Below, piece by piece: positions 1 to 6,873 of a stretch of DNA of 8,928 bases. Position 1 is the stretch's first letter, and each line of letters starts with the position of its first letter. The stretch comes from Bacteroidota bacterium (GTDB lineage Bacteria > Bacteroidota > Bacteroidia > Bacteroidales > Bacteroidaceae), in contig JAEXAJ010000211.1 of NCBI GenBank assembly GCA_023458215.1, positions 1 to 8,928 on the forward strand, given 5' to 3'. A program made the translations under genes and the position numbers. A model generated the notes under the pieces. It saw nothing but the letters and a program-made list of their open reading frames with translations. It ran no database searches and had not been told where the DNA came from.

Positions 1-4
1 TTCT

Positions 5-81
5 GAGCGAAGTCGAAGAATCCCTTCTCTTTGCACAAGGCTGCGCTAAACATCAGGAGAAGAGATCCTTCGACTTCGCTC
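5..81. repeat. Edge hairpin, 14-bp perfect stem plus imperfect inner stem
   Basis: GAGCGAAGTCGAAG at 5-18 is the exact reverse complement of CTTCGACTTCGCTC at 68-81. Inside it CTTCTC (24-29) can pair with GAGAAG (57-62), which makes a long interrupted stem. No T-run follows directly, so it is not a textbook intrinsic terminator. It could be a terminator for a gene left of the window or a copy of a dispersed palindromic repeat. From memory, GAAGTCGAAG-type palindromes recur in many bacterial genomes; this cannot be tested here. Confidence 0.6.
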
Positions 82-107
82 TGGATGACGGGATAGTCCG
101 TGAATCA

Positions 108-120
108 TTTAGCTCAAAAC
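108..120 (+). repeat. Short direct repeat TTTAGCTCAAAAC, copy 1
   Basis: The 13-base word TTTAGCTCAAAAC occurs here and identically, in the same orientation, at 672-684. A 9-base part (TTTAGCTCA) occurs a third time at 819-827. The two full copies lie just outside the inverted 59-bp elements, one on each side. Role unknown; they may be remnants of larger repeats. Confidence 0.5.
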
Positions 121-161
121 CGCTCAGAAATAAGCCGGACCAACATTACGTCTGTTTCCTG

Positions 162-220
162 CATTCAGTGCCTTCAGCCTTTTGCATCGCCCTGACAGAA
201 GGTGTTTCGGCTGAAGGCAG
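162..220 (+). repeat. 59-bp structured repeat element, copy A
   Basis: This block aligns without gaps to the reverse complement of 558-616, with 45 of 59 positions identical by hand count. It contains a perfect 11-bp inverted repeat, TGCCTTCAGCC (169-179) with GGCTGAAGGCA (209-219), closing a 29-nt loop that holds the shared segment ATCGCCCTGA. The equivalent stem in copy B is mostly kept, partly through G-U pairs. This suggests a folded RNA or DNA element, such as a dispersed intergenic repeat. Function is not known. Confidence 0.6.
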
Positions 221-331
221 GGTTGAATAAGAGGCTTGGAGGGTTCATCCGCATCGTCGCTGATTGTTTAAACAAATACCCCTTGCTACCAGACAATAAG
301 CGGGACGCTTTTTATCTAGAAGCAATCTATT

Positions 332-399
332 GCATGACATGGGCATGTCGTGCAGCATGAGATGCCCATGTTGTGCGGTATGACATGCCCATGTCATAC
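332..399. repeat. Three tandem 22-bp palindromes, 23-bp period
   Basis: Units lie at 332-353, 355-376 and 378-399, separated by one base each. Every unit has two 10-base arms around a 2-base centre. Unit 3 is perfect: GTATGACATG, CC, CATGTCATAC. Unit 1 (GCATGACATG, GG, CATGTCGTGC) has one mismatch, and unit 2 (GCATGAGATG, CC, CATGTTGTGC) has three. The array could bind a dimeric protein at repeated sites, form cruciforms, or be a dispersed repeat; the sequence does not decide. Confidence 0.7.
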
Positions 400-436
400 A
401 CTAGATGAGTATGGCTTGAATAAGACTTAGTGAAGA

Positions 437-524
437 GTGAAACAGATGATGTATTTGAGTGAAACAGATGATGTGTTCGGGGTAAACAGACCATGCATTT
501 TACCCAAACAGACGATGTAATCGC
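437..524 (+). repeat. Four tandem 22-bp direct repeats
   Basis: Four units of exactly 22 bp follow each other without spacers: 437-458, 459-480, 481-502 and 503-524. The first two share GTGAAACAGATGATGT, and units 3 and 4 have diverged but keep AAACAGA and an ATG three bases later (AAACAGACCATGC and AAACAGACGATGT). The period is not a multiple of three, so it is not a coding repeat, and there are no unique spacers as in CRISPR. The copies decay from left to right. Confidence 0.7.
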
Positions 525-557
525 CTCCGCTGAAAGCTGAAGATTTACTTTCCGGCA

Positions 558-616
558 CCGCTTTCAGCCGGAATGCCCTTTATCAGGGCGATACGGAAGA
601 CTGAAGACACTGAAGG
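558..616 (-). repeat. 59-bp structured repeat element, copy B (inverted)
   Basis: On the minus strand this block matches 162-220 without gaps. Of 14 differences, 13 are transitions. The outer stem of copy A is mostly kept here (minus strand GTCTTCAGTC with GGCTGAAAGC, including two G-U pairs and one mismatch). The centre adds a clear small hairpin, GCCCT-TTATC-AGGGC, at 575-589 on the plus strand. On the plus strand GCTTTCAGC (560-568) can also pair with GCTGAAAGC at 529-537, an alternative fold. Probably the same repeat family as copy A. Confidence 0.6.
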
Positions 617-671
617 CTGATAAAGGTACTACTGTCTCTATACTCAATATATTAGTTTCTAATAGGAAGTT

Positions 672-684
672 TTTAGCTCAAAAC
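672..684 (+). repeat. Short direct repeat TTTAGCTCAAAAC, copy 2
   Basis: Identical to 108-120 and in the same orientation. The bases after it (GCTTTTAGAAAG) also resemble those after copy 1 (CGCTCAGAAATAAG), so the true repeat may be somewhat longer and degenerate. Confidence 0.5.
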
Positions 685-704
685 GCTTTTAGAAAGCAAA
701 AATG

Positions 705-817
705 GTGATAGGGTAATAAAGTGATAGGGTGATAAAGTGATAAGGTAATAAGGTAGCTGCGCTATGTGCCACAGGGTGTTATCCCACTATCACTTTATCA
801 CCCAATCACTTTATCAC
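705..817. repeat. 16-bp tandem repeats forming a 30-bp-stem hairpin
   Basis: Three 16-bp units of the type GTGATAGGGTRATAAA run at 705-720, 721-736 and 737-752. The segment 713-742 is matched in reverse complement by 788-817 with 28 of 30 positions paired (16 perfect, 727-742 with 788-803), around a 45-nt loop. It starts 48 bp beyond the stop codon of the minus-strand regulator, so on that strand it would be transcribed as a strong A/U-rich hairpin. It may stop transcription or protect the 3' end of the mRNA. No U-run follows, so terminator function is only inferred. Confidence 0.6.
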
Positions 818-864
818 ATTTAGCTCATATCCATTCATCCTTGATTTAACTCAGTACTTCACCC

Positions 865-3800
865 CTATTTATGGTATTCGCTCGGCGACACCTCGAACTG
901 TTTCTTAAAACTTTTGGAGAAGTGAGAGAGCGTATTGAATCCCGTCATGTCCGCAATTTCCGAAACGGTGTGTTTTCCTTCTATAATTAATTCGGCGGCA
1001 CGGTTCAGCTTGTAAGTTTTGAAGAAGACACTTGGGTTTTCGCCCGTCAAGCCTTTTACTTTGTAGTAGAATTTGGTGCGCGATATTTTCAGTAGTTCCG
1101 TCATGCGAGCAATGTCGAGTTCAGGGTTGGAAAGCTCATTTTCCATTAGCCGATAAAGATCGGTCATGAAAACGTTATCTTGCGGCGAAAGAATATTCTC
1201 CTCGATCTTGTCTACTTGTGTAGCTTTACCTAAAAGGTTGCGCGCCTTTTCCCGGTTATTGAGTTGTGATTTAATCAGCGCTATCAGATAACTGGGCTCG
1301 AATGGTTTGGTGACGTATGCATCCGCACCCGTGTTTAAACCCTCTACCTGGTTTTCTACAGTAGCTTTAGCCGTAACCAAAATGACGGGAATGTGGCAAA
1401 GCTGCAAGTCTTCTTTTATTTCCCGACAAAGCTGATAACCGTCTTTTCCCGGCATGACCACATCACTCAATATCAAATCGGGTGCCTCTTCGCTTATGGC
1501 TTTGAGGGCACTATTGGCATCGAACCGGCAAACAACTCTGTAATGAGGTGACAATAGTGTTTTAAGATAATAGGCTACTTCCGTATCATCATCTACTACT
1601 AAAATGGTTTTTTGTTCTTCGGAGCCTTCAACCGGGTCTTTGGGCTGATAGGCTTCTTTTCCCGGCAAAGGGAAAGCGTCCGACTGGCTGCTCTGTTCGG
1701 GTGTTCGTTCTTCTTCGGTATAAGAGACATCATTTATAGGAAGAATAAATGTGAATACGGCTCCACTTCCTTCTTCCGGCTTGTGGGCTTTTATATAACC
1801 ATGATGTAGCTCTACCAGACTGCGTGAATAATATAAACCGATGCCGGTTCCCCAATTATACGTACCTTCCGTATGGTTTGCCATTTGATAATATCGTTCA
1901 AAAATCTTTTCCAGTTTGTCTTCGGGAATGTCTTGTCCGCTATTAGCTACGGAAACCTTTATATATTGTGTGTCTTTATCTGAATCGCGTAGGGTGAAGA
2001 GTTTTTCGGCTTCTTTACGGTTTATTACATCAAAGCATACATCGATCTTTCCTCCTGTAGGTGTAAACTTCAGGGCATTCCCCATCAGATTGCCGAATAT
2101 CTTGTCTGCTTTATCCTCGTCCAGCCATAAAAGGAAGGTATCTTCCAGTCCATAGGTGTTCAATGTGATGCCTTTATTCTTCGCATTTACACTGAAAATA
2201 TCTACTAATCGTTGCAAGGGAACGATGATGTCCGCCCGTTTTACATTTAACTTCAGCGTATCGTTTTCGAGCTTGTTGAAGTCCATTAACTGATTTACTA
2301 ATTTCAGCATCCTGTTCACACTGCGCTGCACAATGTATAGCAAGTTCTTGTTTTCGCCCACTATCTCCTGGCTGCTGCATAGTTGCATGATAGGTCCCGA
2401 TATCATCGTCAGTGGTGTGCGGAATTCGTGCGATACATTGGCAAAGAAACTCATATTCATCTTATTCACCCGTTGTTCCTGGGCTTTTTCAAGTTCGGCT
2501 TGCAAAGCAAGCGCTTTTTCGGCACGAATGCGCAACCAAGCGCTTACAAGAGACCAAATGATGGCTGCTGCCATAATGATATAGATACAGTATGCCCACC
2601 AACTAGCCCATGGGGCAGGAGTCACAATTACCCGAATAGAGTTTTCGGCGTCAATAATGCTTTTGTCATTGTTAGTGATCTTTACTTTGAAAGTATATTT
2701 TCCTGCGGGTAAATTGGCATAATAAGCTTCTCGATTGTTGCGTGCATCAATCCAATATTTGTCAAAACCTTCCAACTTATACTGGTAATGTATACGTTCG
2801 TGCTCACAATAATCCAGAGCTGAAAATGAAATGCTGAAACTGTTTTGGGTATGCTTTAGGTGAATATCCGGTTTATAGGATAAATGCTTGTCTACGCACT
2901 GCCCATCCTGTGGATGTATCAACTTGTTGTGGATTTTAAGATCCTCGAAAAGAAGTGGTATATTACGCTTGATAGGTACATCCAGTGGATTGAAGAAAGT
3001 TAATCCATGTGTACCTCCAAAAACGAGTGTGCCATCTGCCAGACGACACGAAGAGCGGTCGTAGAATTGGTTTCCCCCGATACCGTCGGCTGTGAAATAA
3101 TTCGTGAATTTGTTTACGGTACGGTCATACTTACTTAATCCATACTGGGTACTTACCCATAAGTGCCCCTGCGCATCTTCTTCAATGCCCGAAATATCAA
3201 GACATGCGGTGCCCGGTACCGGTTTCATTCTTTGGGCTGAGGGGGAGTAACACATTAATCCATTGCTAACCGTACCTATCCAAATATCTCCTCGCGTATC
3301 TTCATAAAGGGCAGTAGGAATAAGCACAGAACGTTTGATGCAAGTTTTAAAATCCTCGTCCGAGATAGATAATTCTTTAATCTCCCTGCTTTCAGAATTA
3401 ATCAACTTCATGGGTTGGTAGAAGGCGGCAACTAAGATATTACCATCGCTAAGCGGAAGCAGACTCGGGATGAAGGTGAACCGGGCATTGAAGATAGGTA
3501 TACTCTGAAATTCTTTCTCGCCTTCCCGCAACGCATAGATATTGGAAGTGGCCGTCCCTATCCAGATCGTTTTATTGTGATCTTGGGTGATGGACATAGG
3601 CAAGGAGATAAAATACTTGGCTTCTACTTGTAAAGAGCCATTAATGTAGCGGCATTTGAATACTTCATTATTGGTTGCCGTCATCCAAATGGCATCGCTA
3701 TCATCAACAAATACTTGATTGACATAGATGGCTTTTTGTTTCTCTTGTGGAAAAAGCTTGTCTGTTCCAATGATATCTATCTTTTGGCTTTGTATACCAT

Positions 3801-4911
3801 ATACATATACACCATTCATCAGGGTTGCTATCCATAAATTCTGATCTTTTTGGGCAGCGATAGATATCACAGACTTGTGCTCAATGTTTGAACGGAGATA
3901 ATTGTTGTTGTTAAATCGTTCTTTATAATGGTAGCAAACTGTAAATCCCTGATCGACCGAACCGATCCATAAGTTCTTCTGAGAGTCGGTAAACATTTTG
4001 CTTATTTTGAAGGACGGTACTTCGAAAGGAAATCCATCTTCGTTTTGATGAATTATAGTGTTTTCTACATAATTGTAGCAGAACATTCCATGTTTGGAAG
4101 TATTCATAAGCAGACTGTTATTATTATACGGGTGTATGTATTCAATATCCGTATCAGGTAGTATCGGGTGTTTTTTTATTATTTCGGGTACCTCTTTAAA
4201 ACTATGTGTTCGTATATCAAAAATAGAAATGGTATGATTACCGGTCAGCCATAACTCTTTGCCATCGTGAAGGTAAGAGTAGTGCGGATAACCATTCAGA
4301 GGAATTGAATCCTTTAGTTGTAAATCAGATGAAGAATAGCATCGCATATCCAATGGGCTGACAGCCCAAAGGTTGTTATTAGCATCTATATGGCATCTTA
4401 CATTAAAAGTATGTTTGGGGTCGAAGTTTCTATTGAAACATTCAAACTGCTTGGTTTCGGGGGAGTAAGAGTAAAGTTGTACTATTGTGTTTAAAAACAC
4501 ACGTCCTTCTTTATTTTCTAGTAATTGGTACCCGTTCTTGTTGCTGTAGTTTATCGGAATACGCTGGAAGTTATCTTGATCTGTGTATTGGCAGACTCCA
4601 TTGACAGTAGCTATCCATAGACGGTTTCTTGAGTCACGGAGTATATCTTGTATCTGATTGTCGGGTAATCCAAGAGAATCATCGGTACAAAAGTACTGGT
4701 GATACTCATGCGCGTTGAATTTATTCAATCCTCGAAAAGTTCCTATCCAAATATGTCCTTGTTCGTCTTCGGCAAGGGCTTTTATCTTTTGGTTTGAAAT
4801 GTCACTGGTTATAACAGGACTTTGTGGTCCGGTTTCCTGTTCTACCCTATTTTCTTTGGGCTGGCAGGAGACTAATATGCATAAGAAGAGTAGCGAGGAT
4901 AGTGTTTTCAT
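865..4911 (-). CDS. Hybrid two-component system sensor/AraC regulator (HTCS)
   Basis: This 1348-aa protein joins sensor, kinase, receiver and transcription factor in one chain, the usual PUL regulator of Bacteroides. Numbering is from ATG at 4911. Residues 1-15 form a signal peptide ending in lipobox LVSC (Cys16). Residues 42-640 carry repeated propeller blades with WIGT-like motifs (IWIGTFRGL, LWIATVNGV, LWIGSVDQG, IWIGTVSNGL). A Y_Y_Y domain follows (about 697-762), then a membrane helix (about 766-792), HisKA with His828 in VSHEFRTPL, and an ATPase domain (N box near 941-945, GTGIGL at 1021-1026). The receiver has DDD at 1107-1109, Asp1150, Thr1180 and Lys1202. The AraC domain with two helix-turn-helix units spans about 1247-1348. 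The ATPase G1 box reads NSGQDIP, with Asn for the usual Asp. The frame stays open 41 codons upstream, but the ATG at 4911 gives a proper signal peptide. It is divergent from the esterase operon, which it probably activates. The ligand is unknown. Confidence 0.93.
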   Translation of the reverse strand: MKTLSSLLFLCILVSCQPKENRVEQETGPQSPVITSDISNQKIKALAEDEQGHIWIGTFRGLNKFNAHEYHQYFCTDDSLGLPDNQIQDILRDSRNRLWIATVNGVCQYTDQDNFQRIPINYSNKNGYQLLENKEGRVFLNTIVQLYSYSPETKQFECFNRNFDPKHTFNVRCHIDANNNLWAVSPLDMRCYSSSDLQLKDSIPLNGYPHYSYLHDGKELWLTGNHTISIFDIRTHSFKEVPEIIKKHPILPDTDIEYIHPYNNNSLLMNTSKHGMFCYNYVENTIIHQNEDGFPFEVPSFKISKMFTDSQKNLWIGSVDQGFTVCYHYKERFNNNNYLRSNIEHKSVISIAAQKDQNLWIATLMNGVYVYGIQSQKIDIIGTDKLFPQEKQKAIYVNQVFVDDSDAIWMTATNNEVFKCRYINGSLQVEAKYFISLPMSITQDHNKTIWIGTATSNIYALREGEKEFQSIPIFNARFTFIPSLLPLSDGNILVAAFYQPMKLINSESREIKELSISDEDFKTCIKRSVLIPTALYEDTRGDIWIGTVSNGLMCYSPSAQRMKPVPGTACLDISGIEEDAQGHLWVSTQYGLSKYDRTVNKFTNYFTADGIGGNQFYDRSSCRLADGTLVFGGTHGLTFFNPLDVPIKRNIPLLFEDLKIHNKLIHPQDGQCVDKHLSYKPDIHLKHTQNSFSISFSALDYCEHERIHYQYKLEGFDKYWIDARNNREAYYANLPAGKYTFKVKITNNDKSIIDAENSIRVIVTPAPWASWWAYCIYIIMAAAIIWSLVSAWLRIRAEKALALQAELEKAQEQRVNKMNMSFFANVSHEFRTPLTMISGPIMQLCSSQEIVGENKNLLYIVQRSVNRMLKLVNQLMDFNKLENDTLKLNVKRADIIVPLQRLVDIFSVNAKNKGITLNTYGLEDTFLLWLDEDKADKIFGNLMGNALKFTPTGGKIDVCFDVINRKEAEKLFTLRDSDKDTQYIKVSVANSGQDIPEDKLEKIFERYYQMANHTEGTYNWGTGIGLYYSRSLVELHHGYIKAHKPEEGSGAVFTFILPINDVSYTEEERTPEQSSQSDAFPLPGKEAYQPKDPVEGSEEQKTILVVDDDTEVAYYLKTLLSPHYRVVCRFDANSALKAISEEAPDLILSDVVMPGKDGYQLCREIKEDLQLCHIPVILVTAKATVENQVEGLNTGADAYVTKPFEPSYLIALIKSQLNNREKARNLLGKATQVDKIEENILSPQDNVFMTDLYRLMENELSNPELDIARMTELLKISRTKFYYKVKGLTGENPSVFFKTYKLNRAAELIIEGKHTVSEIADMTGFNTLSHFSKSFKKQFEVSPSEYHK

Positions 4912-5005
4912 TTTGATTGTATAGATTAGATTTTCAGATCCTTTTTGTGGATTCCAGTGCGAAAATAAGAATAAAAATTGTCTTGAATGATGCTTAATAG
5001 CATTA

Positions 5006-5096
5006 TTTGAACGTATGGATAAACATTTGAACATACAGAACAGCTATTTTGAACGTGCAGACAAATCGCCAACACAAACGAAGAAGTGGCTTTGAA
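5006..5096. promoter_or_regulatory. Phased TTTGAA repeats, candidate HTCS operator
   Basis: Three strong direct repeats lie between the divergent genes: TTTGAACGTATGGATA at 5006, TTTGAACATACAGAAC at 5026 and TTTGAACGTGCAGACA at 5048, giving steps of 20 and 22 bp, about two helical turns. A further TTTGAA starts at 5091, which is 43 bp (about two more steps) beyond the third, and a weaker CTTGAA starts at 4982. AraC-family proteins bind direct repeats on one DNA face, so this fits binding by the adjacent regulator upstream of the esterase. Function is inferred from position and phasing. Confidence 0.55.
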
Positions 5097-5106
5097 GCGA
5101 ATAGAT

Positions 5107-5114
5107 TAATATTG
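5107..5114 (+). promoter_or_regulatory. Weak candidate -7 element for the esterase operon
   Basis: TAATATTG matches the Bacteroides -7 consensus TAnnTTTG with one mismatch and lies 32 bp before the esterase start, downstream of the phased repeats. No -33 TTTG lies at the usual spacing, as might be expected for an activator-dependent promoter. The region is A/T-rich, so a chance match is quite possible. Confidence 0.25.
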
Positions 5115-5146
5115 CAATCGTAAAAACTATAAAAACGAATGTATAT

Positions 5147-6793
5147 ATGAAAAAGCAATTTTTATCTGTGTTGGCTTTCACCTCTCTACTTCTAGCTTCA
5201 TGTGCCGGTACGGCTGTTGCCGAGAAACAAACACAAGCTGGAGAAGTGATTGCTTCCTCTGACAAGGCTATTGTTCAAACAGAAACGGGTAAAGTAGGTG
5301 GTTATGTAGAGAATGGTGTGTATATATATAAAGGTATTCCTTATGCTAAGGCGGAACGCTTTATGCCTCCTTCAGCACCCGAAAAATGGGAAGGGGTGCG
5401 TAGTTCACGTGCTTATGGCCCTACCTGCCCGCAAGGTAAACGCATGGGCTGGTATAGCGATGAACAGGCTTTTGCATTCAATTGGGACGATGGTTATCCG
5501 GATGAAAACTGCTTGCGGGTAAATATATGGACTCCCGGTATCAATGATGGTAAGAAGCGACCGGTAATGGTATGGTTGCATGGGGGCGGCTATGCTGCCG
5601 GTTCAGGTCAGGAGCTTCCTTCTTACGATGGAACTAATTTGGCAAGGAAGGGAGATGCTGTAGTTGTAACATTGAATCATCGATTGAATGTTTTAGGCTT
5701 CCTGGATCTTTCGGCTTTCGGTGAGAAATATGCGAAGTCCGGTAATGTGGGATTACTTGATTTGGTGGCAGCACTTCAATGGGTAAATAAGAATATAGCA
5801 TCGTTTGGGGGAGATGCTTCTAATGTAACCATCTTCGGCCAGTCGGGTGGTGGAGGTAAAGTCTCTACTTTGCTTGCTACACCTTCAGCAGAAGGGCTCT
5901 TCCATAAGGCGATTGTGCAAAGTGGTTCCATGCTTCGTACGATGGAGTCTAAATTCTCTCGTCGTATAGGTACTGCCGTGGTGGAAGAATTGGGCCTAAA
6001 ACCTTCTCAGATTGATGAAATTCAGAAATTACCTTATGAAAAAATACTTGCGGCAGGTGAAAAGGCTATTGCTAAAGTACGTGTTGAAGCCGATAAAGAA
6101 GGTGTAGCCTCTTTCATCTTCGGTTGGGCACCTACGGTAGATGGGGATGTACTTCCGACGCAACCTTTTGATCCGCAAGCTCCGGCACAGTCAAAGAATA
6201 TCCCATTAATGATAGGAACCACTTTGCATGAATTTACTACAAGTACTTATGTCCCGGCTTTCCGCTCCGTAACGAAAGAAAAGGCGGTGGAGTTCTTGCA
6301 GAAGAAGTATGGTAATCGTACGGATGAGTTCCTGAAAGCCTTTGAAAAAGCTTATCCGAATTACCAACCGAAAGACTTGATTGATATAGATTTAATCTTC
6401 CGTCCCAGTGCCGTAGAACAAGCTAAACTGAAAGCAGCCCAACAAGGTGCGCCGGTTTATATGTATATGTTTGCTTGGGAATCCCCTGTTTTAGATGGTA
6501 TGTTCCGTAGTACTCACTGTATGGAAATCCCTTTTGTCTTCGATAATGTAGTACGCCATGCCAGTATGACGGGAGGAGGCAAAGCAGCCCAAGCCTTGGG
6601 CGAAAAGATGAGTGATGCTTGGTTGAACTTTGCAAGAACCGGTAACCCTAATGCGGAAGGCTTGCCAACTTGGGAACCTTACACCATAGAAAAAGGAGCC
6701 ACCATGTACTTCAATAATACATCCGATATAAAATATAGTCATGATAGAGAATTACTGGAAGTGGTGAGAAGCTTTCCTACACGTGGCTTCTAA
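5147..6793 (+). CDS. Secreted type-B carboxylesterase
   Basis: This 548-aa alpha/beta-hydrolase of the carboxylesterase type-B (para-nitrobenzyl esterase-like) family hydrolyses carboxylic esters. The nucleophile is Ser233 in GQSGGG, inside the family signature FGGDASNVTIFGQSGGG (220-236). The oxyanion-hole motif HGGG is at 145-148. Glu362 (GTTLHEF) and His457 (STHCMEIPF) are the likely other triad members. Cys94 and Cys122 (DENCLRVNIW) match the positions of the conserved N-terminal disulfide. Length is normal and the frame is intact. The N-terminus is a signal peptide with lipobox LASC (Cys19), but a signal peptidase I site (AVA, then E) also exists, so it is either a lipoprotein or soluble in the periplasm. 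No acidic residues follow Cys19, which argues against surface export. It is the first gene of the plus-strand operon. In a PUL it likely removes acyl groups (acetyl, feruloyl or similar) from a glycan; the substrate is not readable. Confidence 0.92.
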   Translation: MKKQFLSVLAFTSLLLASCAGTAVAEKQTQAGEVIASSDKAIVQTETGKVGGYVENGVYIYKGIPYAKAERFMPPSAPEKWEGVRSSRAYGPTCPQGKRMGWYSDEQAFAFNWDDGYPDENCLRVNIWTPGINDGKKRPVMVWLHGGGYAAGSGQELPSYDGTNLARKGDAVVVTLNHRLNVLGFLDLSAFGEKYAKSGNVGLLDLVAALQWVNKNIASFGGDASNVTIFGQSGGGGKVSTLLATPSAEGLFHKAIVQSGSMLRTMESKFSRRIGTAVVEELGLKPSQIDEIQKLPYEKILAAGEKAIAKVRVEADKEGVASFIFGWAPTVDGDVLPTQPFDPQAPAQSKNIPLMIGTTLHEFTTSTYVPAFRSVTKEKAVEFLQKKYGNRTDEFLKAFEKAYPNYQPKDLIDIDLIFRPSAVEQAKLKAAQQGAPVYMYMFAWESPVLDGMFRSTHCMEIPFVFDNVVRHASMTGGGKAAQALGEKMSDAWLNFARTGNPNAEGLPTWEPYTIEKGATMYFNNTSDIKYSHDRELLEVVRSFPTRGF

Positions 6794-6873
6794 GTGCAGA
6801 GGATAATCTATCTAATATTGTATAACAAAGTAAAGTATGATTACGAGTGTTAACTTTTTAATAAAATAATGCT

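Larger units (their letters stand above)
1..864. other. Gene-free, repeat-dense intergenic region
   Basis: No reading frame here has a plausible start, length and protein-like composition, and no tRNA or rRNA is visible. The stretch is instead filled with several different repeat families, listed separately: an edge hairpin, an inverted pair of 59-bp elements, a palindrome array, a 22-bp direct-repeat array, short TTTAGCTCA words, and a long hairpin of 16-bp units. It lies downstream of the minus-strand regulator, so it probably separates the locus from the next transcription unit to the left. Function of the region is unknown; that it is non-coding is fairly sure. Confidence 0.75.

Noticed and set aside
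332..524. CRISPR array
   Set aside because: Repeats follow each other with no spacers or only one base between them, units are 22 bp and diverged, and no cas gene is present.
437..524. Short repeat-containing peptide gene
   Set aside because: The 22-bp period is not a multiple of three and stops occur in the frames, so the repeat is not a coding one.
1612..2712. Plus-strand open frames inside the regulator gene (for example 1916-2155 and 2383-2712)
   Set aside because: They lie antisense to well-recognised kinase and receiver domains, have no domain of their own and show no protein-like features. They are shadows of the real gene.
4912..5034. N-terminal extension of the regulator by 41 codons (start at 5034)
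   Set aside because: The added residues look non-coding, would bury a clear signal peptide inside the protein, and would overlap the phased control repeats. The ATG at 4911 is far more plausible.
6813..6820. TAATATTG as a promoter for the unknown lipoprotein gene
   Set aside because: One mismatch to TAnnTTTG, no -33 element at proper spacing, and an A/T-rich gap of only 80 bp. Co-transcription from the esterase promoter is simpler.
6794..6873. Terminator or riboswitch between the esterase and lipoprotein genes
   Set aside because: No stable inverted repeat followed by a T-run, and no recognisable conserved RNA structure could be seen.
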